From Rhodospirillales bacterium (GTDB lineage: Bacteria > Pseudomonadota > Alphaproteobacteria > ATCC43930 > CGMCC-115725), in assembly GCA_028288725.1 (NCBI GenBank), contig JAQGIC010000135.1, forward strand, positions 1 through 64,000: a stretch of 64,000 nt of DNA, given 5' to 3'. Each line of letters opens with the position of its first letter. Positions within the stretch are counted from its first letter, which is position 1. This document shows positions 6,818-15,584 of the stretch, piece by piece. The position numbers and the translations under genes are program-made. Under the pieces are notes generated by a model. The model ran no database searches, had not been told where the DNA came from, and saw only the letters and a list, made by a program, of their open reading frames with translations.

Positions 6818-7996
6818 ATGGACGTTGACGTGCCTGGGAGTGGGACCATCGAGCCGGACGAAATTGCGCCGACGGAACTGACCGGCCCCGACCAGCTCGG
6901 CCGCGTCGAACCCCATATCGAGCCCGAACCGCATTTCACGATCACGCCCGAAGATCTGATCGAGAGCCACGCCCCGGTGTCGCCCGTCGATCGGTACTGG
7001 ATTCGCCGCGCGCTGATCTTCGCCATCCTGTTCCACGCCGTGCTTCTGGTGTTGCTGCTGTTCGCCGGCGGCCGTGGCGGCAACGGCGTGCCGCAACAGC
7101 CGATTCCGGTGCAGCTCGTGTTGTTGCCGCCGCCGGATCAACCCGCGGTATCGCCACCCCCGCCTCCACCGCCGCCGCCTCCGCCGCCGCCGCCTCCCCC
7201 GCCACCACCGCCACCACCGCCGCAGAAATCGCCGCCCCCGCCTCCGCCGCCTCCGCCACCACCGACCGGGCGGCTGGCGTCGGCCGATCTCGGGCAGACC
7301 AAGGCCGACGATCAGGCCAAGGCCAAGTCCGACGACCAGGCCGCCGGCGAGCAGAAGGCCAAGCAGGGCGCGTCGGGTCCCGAGGCAGGCCAGACCGAAC
7401 CGGACAAGCAGCAGAGCGAGGCCGGCCGGACCAAGCCGCAGGAAGCGGAGCAAAAGGAGAGCGAGGCGCCGGAGCAGGAAGCGCCGAAGGAGGCGCGCGA
7501 GCAGATGGCCGCCGCCGGCGCCGTGCCGCCGCCGCCGCCCAAACCCGCGCCGCCGACCGACAAGCTGAAAGGTCCGGAGCCCAAGCCGTCACCGCATCCT
7601 CAGCTGAAGATCGGCGGCAATCTGGCACCGACACCGCGGCCGGAAGCGCCGTCCCATGTCGAATCCAAGTCGGCCAAGCTGCCGGGGCCGGATGCGACCG
7701 AGGACGAATACATCAAGTATCTCGACACGGTCATGAACGAGCATGCCTACACCGTTCCGGGCCTGCTGCAGCCGGGCAACCCAGGCTTCATGGTGCTCGA
7801 CGTGGTGATCCGCAAGAACGGCGTCATCGTCTGGGCGACGATCCGTCAATCCTCGGGCAACCCGACGCTGGACGCCCGGGTCCGCGCCGCGATCGAGGGC
7901 ATCGGCCGCTTCGCGCCGGTGCCGGACTATATCCGGAAAGATACGATCACGGTGACAAAGGGGCTGCCCTTCCAGCCTCAACGCCAGCCGGGCTAG
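6818..7996 (+). CDS. TonB family energy transducer with long polyproline linker
   Basis: The product has 392 residues. An acidic cytoplasmic N-terminus of about 65 residues is unusually long for TonB. One membrane helix follows (about 66-84, A-L-I-F-A-I-L-F-H-A-V-L-L-V-L), with the histidine typical of TonB anchors. Next come an almost pure proline tract (about 108-150), a long E/K/A/Q-rich spacer, and a TonB C-terminal domain (about 290-392). TonB transmits ExbBD proton-motive energy to outer-membrane receptors. No exbB, exbD or receptor gene lies nearby, so the partner complex is encoded elsewhere. It is divergent from PBP1A and may alternatively serve an envelope-stabilising Tol-like role. 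Confidence 0.8.
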   Translation: MDVDVPGSGTIEPDEIAPTELTGPDQLGRVEPHIEPEPHFTITPEDLIESHAPVSPVDRYWIRRALIFAILFHAVLLVLLLFAGGRGGNGVPQQPIPVQLVLLPPPDQPAVSPPPPPPPPPPPPPPPPPPPPPPPQKSPPPPPPPPPPPTGRLASADLGQTKADDQAKAKSDDQAAGEQKAKQGASGPEAGQTEPDKQQSEAGRTKPQEAEQKESEAPEQEAPKEAREQMAAAGAVPPPPPKPAPPTDKLKGPEPKPSPHPQLKIGGNLAPTPRPEAPSHVESKSAKLPGPDATEDEYIKYLDTVMNEHAYTVPGLLQPGNPGFMVLDVVIRKNGVIVWATIRQSSGNPTLDARVRAAIEGIGRFAPVPDYIRKDTITVTKGLPFQPQRQPG

Positions 7997-8081
7997 ACCG
8001 CGAACATTTTGCACCTGGCAATCGTTCATTAGGAGCTTTGACGCTATCGTCGATCGCTCGCCAGCATCGAGGGACGAAGCC

Positions 8082-8789
8082 ATGACCAAGGACGCGGCGC
8101 TCCCCGGTGTTTCCGGCGGCGGGGTCAGCATTCCCGATCAGTTCGCCGCCGTGGCCCGCACGCCCGGCGCCACTGGTGGGCATGACTTCGCGGCCCTGCT
8201 CGCGCAGGTCGCCGGCGAGAGCGCCTTCAAGCCCCATGCGGTCAATAAGCAGACCGGTGCCGCGGGCCCGTTTCAGTTCGTCAAGAACACCTGGCTGTCG
8301 CTGCTGAAGGATCACGGCCGGGCGTTGGGCGTGAAGCCCGATCTGCTGGCCCAGATCAAGACCGACGCCCATGGCCGCCTGACCATTGCCGATCCGGCTG
8401 CCCTCAAGGAAGTGCTCGACCTGCGCCATGACATCGGCCTGTCGGCGAAGATGGCGGCCAAGTATCTGGATGAGAACAAGACGCATCTCAGCCACATGCT
8501 GCATCGGGAGCCCAGCGAGGCCGAGGTGCAGATCTCGTTCATTCTGGGGCCGACCGGCGCCGCCCATCTGATCAGTGCCGCCAAGAGCAATCCCGAGACA
8601 CCGGTCGACGAGATCGTGCCGAAGGCGGTCGCGGCCAATCGCACGCTGTTCCACGATCATCAGGGCAAGATCCTGAGCGCTGGCCAGGCCGTCGCCCATC
8701 TGGCGGCGCGCTATCGCGCCGACAAGGCGAAGTTCGCGGCCTACACGACACCTGTCACCCAGCCGAAGGCGAGCAAGATCGAGGCCTAG
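8082..8789 (+). CDS. lytic transglycosylase-like (SLT-fold) protein
   Basis: The product has 235 residues. An A-G-E-S-A-F-K-P-H-A-V-N segment (44-55) carries the likely catalytic glutamate E46, and G-A-A-G-P-F-Q-F (59-66) matches the second SLT motif (G-x-x-Q-F), so it should cleave glycan strands of peptidoglycan. There is no obvious signal peptide: the N-terminus is polar and glycine-rich, as in some flagellar or export-associated murein hydrolases that are secreted by other routes. The C-terminal half is helical and unassigned. Its position between TonB-type genes supports an envelope role; the substrate is inferred from motifs only. Confidence 0.65.
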   Translation: MTKDAALPGVSGGGVSIPDQFAAVARTPGATGGHDFAALLAQVAGESAFKPHAVNKQTGAAGPFQFVKNTWLSLLKDHGRALGVKPDLLAQIKTDAHGRLTIADPAALKEVLDLRHDIGLSAKMAAKYLDENKTHLSHMLHREPSEAEVQISFILGPTGAAHLISAAKSNPETPVDEIVPKAVAANRTLFHDHQGKILSAGQAVAHLAARYRADKAKFAAYTTPVTQPKASKIEA

Positions 8790-9111
8790 CCTCGCGCGAA
8801 TTCAGCGCCCCGCAAACCGCGCCTTTGGGGGCTTTGCTTTCGCATTTAGTTACAATTTTATATAATTCCCGACCAGCCAAGTCGGCAAGCCGGATTTCGG
8901 CGAGAATTCTCCGTCTATTCTGGTGACCTCATCTGTCCGGGCGATCGATGCACTTGACTTTGCTTTCCCCGGCCGTGAAAACTACTTCTAAATAATTCGG
9001 CTGCTAATTTGTGGTCGAACCAGCCTTCCCTGAAACCAAATCAGAGGGATCGCGGCGGGCTCCGTCCTTGCGAGGGCGTTTGGCCGCTCTTCCCATGGAA
9101 ACCGATACGCC
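8790..9111. other. intergenic region
   Basis: A possible weak hairpin (GCCCC near 8806 with GGGGGC near 8827, followed by TTTGCTTT) may terminate the transglycosylase transcript. The rest is AT-richer and probably carries the promoter of the next gene; no gene is seen. Confidence 0.4.
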
Positions 9112-9471
9112 ATGCACATGAAGGCCCATGCGCTCCGCGCCTCGCTTTTGGCGCTCGCCCTCGCCACCGTCGCCGGCTCCGCCGTCGCGCAGGAAGCCCC
9201 GGCGGACTACGTCAGCAAGGTCAACGATATGATCCATAAGGCCGTGGTCTATCCGCGCCTCGCCAAGATGCGCGAGCAGGAAGGCACCGTCGGATTCACG
9301 GTCAAGATCGATGGCGCCGGCGCCGTGGCCGACGCGGCCGTCGAGGCGACGTCCGGCAACACCACGCTCGACAATGCGGCCCTGGAAGCGGCCAAGAGCG
9401 CCGCCCCTTTCCCGGCCCCGCCGGGCGGCGGTGCGCTGGTCCACCTGAAGGTCGCCTTCGCCCTCAAGTAA
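9112..9471 (+). CDS. periplasmic TonB C-terminal-domain protein
   Basis: The product has 119 residues; an alternative start at 9118 lies only two codons in. A clear Sec signal peptide (A-S-L-L-A-L-A-L-A-T-V-A-G-S-A-V-A-Q-E) is cleaved after V-A-Q or A-V-A. Almost all the rest is a TonB-type C-terminal domain (V-V-Y-P-R-L-A-K-M-R-E-Q-E-G-T-V-G-F-T, then D-A-A-V-E-A-T-S-G-N). It has no inner-membrane anchor after processing and so cannot transduce ExbBD energy itself. It may bind receptor TonB boxes or peptidoglycan as a soluble modulator. A strong terminator follows at 9491-9526. Confidence 0.7.
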   Translation: MHMKAHALRASLLALALATVAGSAVAQEAPADYVSKVNDMIHKAVVYPRLAKMREQEGTVGFTVKIDGAGAVADAAVEATSGNTTLDNAALEAAKSAAPFPAPPGGGALVHLKVAFALK

Positions 9472-9490
9472 TCGGGTTCGATGGAAACAG

Positions 9491-9526
9491 AAACGGCGCG
9501 GAAGAATTCTCTTCCGCGCCGTTTTC
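9491..9526. terminator. bidirectional intrinsic terminator
   Basis: A GC-rich stem (ACGGCGCGGAAG paired with CTTCCGCGCCGT) closes a short loop and is flanked by AAA on the left and TTTTCGTT on the right. It lies between the convergent TonB-domain gene and the chemoreceptor gene and can serve both. Confidence 0.9.
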
Positions 9527-9549
9527 GTTCAGATCGTCCCTGCCCGCGT

Positions 9550-11241
9550 TCAGGCGGCGCGGATCTGGTCCAGGAAGCGGGTGATTTCCGTCCGCAGGAT
9601 GTCCGACTGACGGCCGAGTTCGCCGGCCGCGTTCAGGACTTCGCCGGCGGCGGCACCGGTCTCGCCGGCACCGGCGCTGACGCGGCTGATGTTGGCCGAC
9701 ACGTTGCTGGTACCGCTCGCCGCCTCGACGGTGTTTTGCTTGATGCCCTGGGTCGTGGCGCCCTGCTGCTCCACGGCCGCCGAGATCATGGTCGAGATGT
9801 CGCTGATCTCGGTGATGGTGCCGCCGATATGGCTGATGGCGCCGACCGCCTCCTGCGTCGCCTTCTGGATCTCACCGATCTGCTGGGCGATATCGTCGGT
9901 GGCGCTGGCGGTCTGGGCCGCGAGATTGCGCACTTCGCTTGCCACCACGGCGAAGCCCTTGCCGGCCTCGCCGGCGCGTGCCGCCTCGATCGTGGCATTC
10001 AAGGCCAGCAGCTTGGTCTGCGCCGCGATATGGCCGATCAGCTGCATGACGTCGCCGATCTTCTGCGCGGCCCCCACCAGGCCCTGGATGGTCTGGTTGG
10101 TCCGGTTGGCCTCGTCGACCGCCTTGCGGGCGATCTGGCTCGACAGATCGACCTGACGGCTGATCTCGCTGACCGAGGAGGCCAGCTCGCCCGTGGCGCT
10201 CGCAACGCTTTCCACATTCGCCGAGGCCTGCTGCGCGGCCTGATCGACCGCGTCCGCCTGGTGGCTGGTCTCGGTCGCGGTCTGCGACATGGTCTGCGAT
10301 GCCGCCCGCATGCGGGCGGCGGCGTCTGACAGGGCCGAGATCTCACGCTCGATCGCTTTCGCGAACTCGCCGATATGGCTTTCCATCCGAAGCTGGCGCT
10401 GTTCCTTGGCCGCCTTCTCTTCGCTCTGCTCGGTCGACAGCGCTTCGGCCTTTTCCATATTGTTGCGGAACACGCCGATGGCGCGCACCATCATGCCGAT
10501 TTCGTCGTGCCGTTCGGCGCCGTCGAGCGTCACGGTCAGATCATTTTGCGACAGGCGCCCCATGATGCCGACGATCTTCAGGATCGGCTTCAAAACCGAG
10601 GCATCGAAGAAGTAGGTCCCGAAGGCGCACAGCAGCAGGGCGGCGCCGACGGCGGTCAGTAGGACCCATTCGGTCGAAGTCGCGGTTTGTTCCGCCGCGG
10701 TGGCGCCCTCGTCGCCGTAGCGCACGTTGAGATCGACCAGACCGGCCAGCGCCTTGCGCACCGCGTCGAACGCCTTGCCACCGTGATCGCGATAGGCGGT
10801 GACGGTCTTCTCGTCGTCATTCTTGCGCGACGCGATGTTCAACTCGGCATTGGCGGCGAGGTAGTCGTCCCAAGCCGTCGAAAATTGCTGGTAGGAGGAC
10901 TTTTCGTCCGGCGTCGTCAGCAAGATTTCTATGGAGCTGCGGAGCTGCTTCATATCGGCGAGCGCGGCATTCTCGGTGGCTTCGATCGCATCCATCGCCT
11001 TGGCATCGACGGCCAATACATGTTCCGCCTCAAGAATGCGGTGGCGCTGGAACGTATCGGTCATCTTCCCCAGAAGCTGGGTCGTCGGCAGGACATTGAC
11101 CCGAACATTGGATGTTGCGGCAGCGATATCGCCCAACCGAAGGACCGCGAGGATTGCCATGACCGTCAGCACGACGAACAAAGATCCGAACACCAATCTG
11201 ACCTTGTATTTAATAGTCAGGCTGGAAATGACACTGCTCAT
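9550..11241 (-). CDS. methyl-accepting chemotaxis protein
   Basis: The product has 563 residues. TM1 spans about 13-33, a helical periplasmic ligand domain of the four-helix-bundle type about 35-190, and TM2 about 192-214. A HAMP linker and the cytoplasmic MA signalling domain follow; its hairpin tip sequence ([13 protein letters not shown]) is clearly present. It signals to CheA/CheW. No C-terminal CheR-docking pentapeptide is present (the end is F-L-D-Q-I-R-A-A). AAGGAAA precedes the ATG. No che genes adjoin, so it is an orphan receptor; the ligand is unknown. Confidence 0.93.
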   Translation of the reverse strand: MSSVISSLTIKYKVRLVFGSLFVVLTVMAILAVLRLGDIAAATSNVRVNVLPTTQLLGKMTDTFQRHRILEAEHVLAVDAKAMDAIEATENAALADMKQLRSSIEILLTTPDEKSSYQQFSTAWDDYLAANAELNIASRKNDDEKTVTAYRDHGGKAFDAVRKALAGLVDLNVRYGDEGATAAEQTATSTEWVLLTAVGAALLLCAFGTYFFDASVLKPILKIVGIMGRLSQNDLTVTLDGAERHDEIGMMVRAIGVFRNNMEKAEALSTEQSEEKAAKEQRQLRMESHIGEFAKAIEREISALSDAAARMRAASQTMSQTATETSHQADAVDQAAQQASANVESVASATGELASSVSEISRQVDLSSQIARKAVDEANRTNQTIQGLVGAAQKIGDVMQLIGHIAAQTKLLALNATIEAARAGEAGKGFAVVASEVRNLAAQTASATDDIAQQIGEIQKATQEAVGAISHIGGTITEISDISTMISAAVEQQGATTQGIKQNTVEAASGTSNVSANISRVSAGAGETGAAAGEVLNAAGELGRQSDILRTEITRFLDQIRAA

Positions 11242-11482
11242 GCCGCTTTCCTTGAAGTTGCTGCAATTTCAGGGATTTATCGTTTAGGAAAACCTACAGA
11301 CGCAGTCTATTCACGTTACATTGCCCGTAATATACACAGCGCCTAAGAATTGGCCATACGTTTCGCTTGAAACTAGTCGTCTGACAACAGCAGACCAATG
11401 ACAGAATCTTGCGAGTTCGCCGCCGTTTTGATCACGGAGATAGGCATATGATGCAACCTGGGGCGGCGGGGCCCCTTGAAAG

Positions 11483-11504
11483 ATAGTTTGGTAGACCTAA
11501 CTAT
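11483..11504. promoter_or_regulatory. palindromic operator upstream of marR
   Basis: ATAGTT at 11483-11488 and AACTAT at 11499-11504 form an inverted repeat with a partly symmetric centre (TGGTAGACCT). It ends immediately before ATG 11505. Position and symmetry suit autoregulation by the MarR protein encoded downstream. Confidence 0.6.
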
Positions 11505-11996
11505 ATGATCTTGCCCCGGCAGATTGGAAACGCGTTGTCCACCGACCCCGAAAATCCGAAAACATCGACCAATCTCGCGGAAGCGCTGGCGCCGGCCCTG
11601 CTTCGCCTGGTGCGACAATTCCGCGCAGGCATCCATACCGCCGGCCTGTCCCCGGCACAGACCATGCTGCTGAAACGGCTGCAGGAGCGACCGGGTATCG
11701 GCGTCAGCGAATTGGCCGAGGCCGAGCGCATCCGGCGCCCGACCATCAGCGCCCTCCTGAAGCAGCTGGAATGGGACGGGCTGATCGAACGGATGCCACG
11801 CGACGCGCCGGATCGCCGGCGCGTCGGTTTCCGCATCACGCCGCTCGGCAACGCTCAAGTCGACATCGTGCGCCAGCAATGGACCGACTGGCTGGCCAGC
11901 CGGCTCGACGAATTGCCGCCTGCCGGCCGCGACGCGCTCGCCGCCGCCCTGCCCCATCTCCGCGCCATGAGCGCGTATCCGGACCCGTCCCTATGA
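11505..11996 (+). CDS. MarR family transcriptional regulator
   Basis: The product has up to 163 residues with a winged helix (about 60-115): G-V-S-E-L-A-E-A-E-R-I-R-R-P-T-I-S-A-L-L-K-Q-L-E and the D-A-P-D-R-R wing typical of MarR. ATG 11505 abuts the operator and has no ribosome-binding site, so either the mRNA is leaderless or the TTG at 11535, preceded by GGAAACGC, is the true start. The stop overlaps the MFS start as ATGA (11993-11996), so it probably represses itself and the exporter until a small ligand binds. Confidence 0.88.
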   Translation: MILPRQIGNALSTDPENPKTSTNLAEALAPALLRLVRQFRAGIHTAGLSPAQTMLLKRLQERPGIGVSELAEAERIRRPTISALLKQLEWDGLIERMPRDAPDRRRVGFRITPLGNAQVDIVRQQWTDWLASRLDELPPAGRDALAAALPHLRAMSAYPDPSL

Positions 11997-13522
11997 GCGC
12001 GCAAACCACGGACGCGTCCGACCAGACCCGGCTCCGCACGATTCTGACCGGCCTGATGCTGGTGCTGACGCTGGCGGCGCTCGACCAGAACATCGTCGCG
12101 ACCGCGTTGCCGCGCATCGTCAGCGATCTGGGCGGCGTCTCGCACCTGTCCTGGATCGTGACCTCCTACGTGCTGGCCTCGACCATCACCATGCCGCTCT
12201 ATGGCAAGCTCAGCGATCAATACGGCCGCAAGCCGCTGTTCTACGCGGCGATCGGCATTTTTATGGCTGGATCGGTTCTGGCGGCGCTGGCCCAGACCAT
12301 GAACCAGCTCATTCTCTATCGGGCGATCCAGGGACTTGGCGCCGGCGGGCTGTTCCCGCTGGCCCAGACCACGATCGGCGACGTGGTCAGCCCGCGCGAG
12401 CGCGGCCGCTACCAGGGCCTGTTCGGCGCGGTCTTCACCGGCTGCAGCGTCGCCGGCCCGGTGCTGGGCGGCGTCATCACCGACACGCTGTCCTGGCACT
12501 GGATCTTCTACGTCAATCTGCCGGTCGGTGCGGCGGCCCTGGGTTTCATCTCCGTCGGATTGCGCCGGCCGGCGGCGGCGATCCATCACCGGATCGACTA
12601 TGGCGGTGCCGCACTGATCGCGCTCGGCACGACCGGTCTGCTGCTGGTGCTGAGCCTGGGCGGTGCCAGCTACGACTGGGCCTCGCCGCAGATCATCGGC
12701 TGCGCCATCGCCGCGATGGTCAGCATCCCGCTGTTCATCTGGCAGGAACGGCGCTCGGCCGAACCGGTCATGCCGCTGCACCTGTTCGGCAACAAGACCG
12801 TTCTCTTGTCCTGGACCGTGCTGGCGCTGGCCTTCACCGGCATGAGTGCGGCAACCGTGTTCTTTCCGCTGTTCTTCCAGCTGGTGCTGGGCGTCGCGCC
12901 GGCGAATTCCGGCCTGCTGACCGGGCCGTTGATGCTGGGCATCGTGACATCGTCGGTCATCGGCGGCCGCCTGGTCACCAGGACCGGGCGCTACAAGAGA
13001 CTGCCGGTCGCCGGGCTCGCGGCGGCGACCCTCGCCTTTCTCGGCCTCGGCTGGGGCGCCATGGCGGGCTACGGCGTGGCATTGATGGAGCCGTTGCTGA
13101 TCGTGCTCGGCCTGGGCCTGGGCCTGGTGATGCCGACCATGACCGTGGCGCTGCAGAACGCGGCGGACCCGCGCGACATGGGGGTCGCCACCGCGACCTC
13201 GGCCTTCTTCCGCTCGCTGGGCTCGGTCATGGGCGTGGCCTTGTCCGGCGGCATTCTGGCGGCGCACCTGAAATCCCTGCTGGCGGCGAGCGCGCTCACC
13301 GGCCAGCTCGATGCGCCCACGCTGCTGTCGTCGGGCGTGCAGCAGATCGCCCATATGCCGGCGGCGCTCGGCCTCGCCGTCACCGGCTTCTACCGAACGG
13401 CGATCGGCGCCACCTTTCTGGTCGGGGGCGCCATCATCGGCTTGGCCTTCCTGGTGGTGCTGTTCCTGCCGGAACTGCCGCTCAAGACCGCGCTCGCCAA
13501 GCCCGCACCGCGGGGGGACTGA
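11993..13522 (+). CDS. MFS multidrug exporter, DHA2 (14-TM) family
   Basis: The product has 509 residues, starting at ATG 11993 in a 4-bp overlap with the upstream marR. It is hydrophobic throughout, with about 14 predicted helices. A motif-A loop (G-K-L-S-D-Q-Y-G-R-K-P) and a motif-C-like glycine-rich helix (A-G-P-V-L-G-G-V-I-T-D) are those of EmrB/QacA-type drug/proton antiporters. No EmrA-type adaptor is encoded nearby, so it probably works alone in the inner membrane. The marR-MFS operon is a classic ligand-inducible efflux unit; the substrate is unknown. Confidence 0.92.
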   Translation: MSAQTTDASDQTRLRTILTGLMLVLTLAALDQNIVATALPRIVSDLGGVSHLSWIVTSYVLASTITMPLYGKLSDQYGRKPLFYAAIGIFMAGSVLAALAQTMNQLILYRAIQGLGAGGLFPLAQTTIGDVVSPRERGRYQGLFGAVFTGCSVAGPVLGGVITDTLSWHWIFYVNLPVGAAALGFISVGLRRPAAAIHHRIDYGGAALIALGTTGLLLVLSLGGASYDWASPQIIGCAIAAMVSIPLFIWQERRSAEPVMPLHLFGNKTVLLSWTVLALAFTGMSAATVFFPLFFQLVLGVAPANSGLLTGPLMLGIVTSSVIGGRLVTRTGRYKRLPVAGLAAATLAFLGLGWGAMAGYGVALMEPLLIVLGLGLGLVMPTMTVALQNAADPRDMGVATATSAFFRSLGSVMGVALSGGILAAHLKSLLAASALTGQLDAPTLLSSGVQQIAHMPAALGLAVTGFYRTAIGATFLVGGAIIGLAFLVVLFLPELPLKTALAKPAPRGD

Positions 13523-13990
13523 TCAGGCCTCTTCGTCGTCGCCCGCACCCAGATTGACGCGCATCTGGCTCAGCACACGGCGAAAGCAGGCGACGTCTTC
13601 GGCACTGACGCCGGCGAGCGCGGTTTCATTGATTTGCCGTGCATAGGGCAGCAGCACGTCCCGCAGCGCCCGGCCCTCGTCGGTCAGATAGATATTGACC
13701 TTGCGCTTGTCCGTCGTGTTGCGCACGCGGCGCACCAGATTGCGCTCTTCCATATTGCGTAGCGCCGTGGCCGTGGTCGGCTCCATCATCTCGATGCGCT
13801 GGCTCAGCTCCCGCTGGGTGAGGCCGTCCTCTTCCCACAGGATGCGCAGAAAATACCACATGCCGATCGTGACACCGCGGGGCGTGATCTCGGCCTGCAC
13901 GGCGCGCGCGAACGACCGATGCGTCATGCGCAGCAGATAGCCCGCGCTGTCCTCCAGCGGAAACGAGATGCCCGGCGTTTTCTCGTCCAT
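13523..13990 (-). CDS. MarR family transcriptional regulator
   Basis: The product has 155 residues. Start 13990 (M-D-E-K-T-P-G) gives the usual MarR length; the open frame upstream runs through the divergent promoter. The winged helix has G-L-T-Q-R-E-L-S-Q-R-I-E-M-M-E-P-T-T-A-T-A-L-R-N-M-E and the wing T-T-D-K-R-K. Its stop abuts the stop of the convergent exporter gene. It is divergent from the dioxygenase gene, with a 13-bp palindrome between them (14117-14129), so it most likely regulates that pair. Confidence 0.88.
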   Translation of the reverse strand: MDEKTPGISFPLEDSAGYLLRMTHRSFARAVQAEITPRGVTIGMWYFLRILWEEDGLTQRELSQRIEMMEPTTATALRNMEERNLVRRVRNTTDKRKVNIYLTDEGRALRDVLLPYARQINETALAGVSAEDVACFRRVLSQMRVNLGAGDDEEA

Positions 13991-14116
13991 ACACGTTCCC
14001 TGGCTTGAGCGTCCCCAATCCCGCGATGCGATACCTGAATGCGTGCCCAGATACCAGCGCGACATCCTTGGCGGACGGGTTGCGATCGGGCGGCGGAGGG
14101 TCCACATTCCACTCCT

Positions 14117-14129
14117 TGTTGCCGCAACA
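14117..14129. promoter_or_regulatory. MarR-type palindrome in the divergent promoter
   Basis: TGTTGC-C-GCAACA is a perfect 13-bp palindrome, 17 bp upstream of the dioxygenase start and 127 bp upstream of the divergent marR start. TTGC...GCAA symmetry is common in MarR operators. Confidence 0.6.
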
Positions 14130-14145
14130 TGGGTTCGATACCGCG

Positions 14146-15018
14146 ATGGTCGCCCCTTTCGAAATCCGTCCGTTCAATGAAGTCCTGGGTGCCGAAGTCG
14201 TGGGCTTCGACATGCGCGTGCCGCTCGCCGATGCCGAGTTCGATCAGATCAGCAAGGCGTTCGACCGGCATTCGGTCCTGGTGTTCCGCGATCAGCAGCA
14301 GCTCGATCCCGCCAGCCATATCGCCTTCAGCCGCCGCTTCGGGCCGCTCGAGATCCATGTCCAGAAGAAGTTCCTGCTGGCGGGCCATCCGGAGCTGCTG
14401 ATCGTCTCGAACGAGTTCCGCGACGGCGAGCCGATCGGCCTGGTCGATGCCGGCAAATATTGGCATTCGGACCTATCCTACAAGCCGGAGCCCAGCATGG
14501 GCTCGCTGCTCCATTCGCGCACGCTGCCGGCCGAAGGCGGCGACACGCTGTTCGCAACCCAGCACGCCGCCTATGACGCGCTGCCGGCGGCCATGCAGGC
14601 GCGGCTGGGTCCGCTGACGGCCGAGCACAGCTATCTCGCCCGCAATGCGGCCCAGCGGGCCAAAAGCACGCTCCGCCCCGATCTGACCGAAGCGGAGAAG
14701 CAGACGGTGCTGCCGACGGTGCATCCCGTCATCCGCGTCCATCCCGGCACCGGCCGCAAGGCGCTGTTCGTCAGCGAAGGCTTCACCACGCATATCGTGG
14801 AGCTGCCCGAGGACGAGAGCCGCGATCTGCTGGCCGAGATCCACGCCCATCAGACCCAGGACCGGTTCATCTATCGCCACCATTGGGTCGATGGCGATCT
14901 GGTCATGTGGGACAATCGCGCGGTCATGCATCTGGCGACCGGCTGCCCGCCCGACATGGCGCGCACGCTCTACCGCACCACGATCCGCGGTCCGGTCCCG
15001 GTCGGGCCGGCCCCCTGA
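14146..15018 (+). CDS. TauD/TfdA family Fe(II)/2-oxoglutarate dioxygenase
   Basis: The product has 290 residues. The first in-frame ATG giving the family N-terminus (F-E-I-R-P-F-N-E-V-L-G-A-E-V) is 14146. The iron triad is visible: H107-x-D109 in W-H-S-D-L-S-Y, and the distal H262 in A-V-M-H-L-A; R277 in L-Y-R-T-T-I-R-G is the likely 2-oxoglutarate carboxylate ligand. The family oxidises taurine, 2,4-D, alkylsulfonates, phosphonates and related acids. The stop overlaps the start of the next gene (TGATG), so the two enzymes are co-translated. The substrate is not deducible. Confidence 0.88.
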   Translation: MVAPFEIRPFNEVLGAEVVGFDMRVPLADAEFDQISKAFDRHSVLVFRDQQQLDPASHIAFSRRFGPLEIHVQKKFLLAGHPELLIVSNEFRDGEPIGLVDAGKYWHSDLSYKPEPSMGSLLHSRTLPAEGGDTLFATQHAAYDALPAAMQARLGPLTAEHSYLARNAAQRAKSTLRPDLTEAEKQTVLPTVHPVIRVHPGTGRKALFVSEGFTTHIVELPEDESRDLLAEIHAHQTQDRFIYRHHWVDGDLVMWDNRAVMHLATGCPPDMARTLYRTTIRGPVPVGPAP

Positions 15019-15539
15019 TGGCGACCGCCCTCGTCGTCATCGACGTGCAGGAAGCGATGTTCCGGCAAGCTGCCCCGCCGCACGACGGACCCGGCGTGGT
15101 CGGCCGCATCGCCGGCCTGCTGGAGCGCGCCCGCGCCGACCGGGTCCCGGTCTATTTCGTCCGGCATGACGGCGGCCCCGGCGACGATTTCGCGCGCGGC
15201 AGCGCCGGCTGGCAGATCCACGCCCCGATCGCGCCGTTGCCGGGCGAGCCGATCGTCGAGAAGACCCATCCGAGCGCGTTCCAGGACACCGATTTCGACG
15301 CACGGCTGAAGCAGGCCGGCATCGACCGGCTGGTGATCTGCGGCATGCAGTCGGAATATTGCGTCGACAGCACGACCCGGGCCGCCTACGGCCTGGGCTA
15401 CAAGGCCGTGGTGGTGTCGGACGCGCATACGACCTTCGACAGCAGAATCCTGACCGGGGCCCAGATCCAGGCGCACCACACCCATACGCTCGGCAGCAGC
15501 TTCGCGAAGTGCGTGCCGGCGGCCGAGGTCGCGTTCTGA
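15018..15539 (+). CDS. isochorismatase-like cysteine hydrolase
   Basis: This 173-residue protein has the Asp-Lys-Cys triad of the superfamily: D9 (V-V-I-D-V-Q), K82 (E-K-T-H-P-S-A-F) and C115 (M-Q-S-E-Y-C-V-D-S-T). The family includes nicotinamidase, N-carbamoyl hydrolases and isochorismatases. The H-A-P-I-A-P and H-P-S-A-F signatures fit amidase-like members rather than true isochorismatase. ATG 15018 overlaps the dioxygenase stop, suggesting that the oxidised product, possibly an amide or carbamoyl compound, is hydrolysed next. The stop is followed at once by a palindromic element. Confidence 0.85.
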   Translation: MATALVVIDVQEAMFRQAAPPHDGPGVVGRIAGLLERARADRVPVYFVRHDGGPGDDFARGSAGWQIHAPIAPLPGEPIVEKTHPSAFQDTDFDARLKQAGIDRLVICGMQSEYCVDSTTRAAYGLGYKAVVVSDAHTTFDSRILTGAQIQAHHTHTLGSSFAKCVPAAEVAF

Positions 15540-15550
15540 ATCAAATATTT

Positions 15551-15584
15551 TAGAGCCTGATCCGATCAGAAAATCTGATCAGTT
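15551..15584. repeat. TAGAG palindromic element (type B, short copy)
   Basis: TAGAGCCTGATCCGATCAGA is followed by a complementary TCTGATCAG segment. It lies between convergent genes and overlaps the TGA stop of the minus-strand oppA gene (15579-15581). It is preceded by AATCAAATATTT, the same tail seen beside the other copies (49569-49620, 61169-61220). Confidence 0.7.

Noticed and set aside
13523-14107. Longer start for the second MarR protein.
   Set aside because: The extra 39 codons run through the divergent promoter and its palindrome is nearby; the shorter start gives the usual MarR length.
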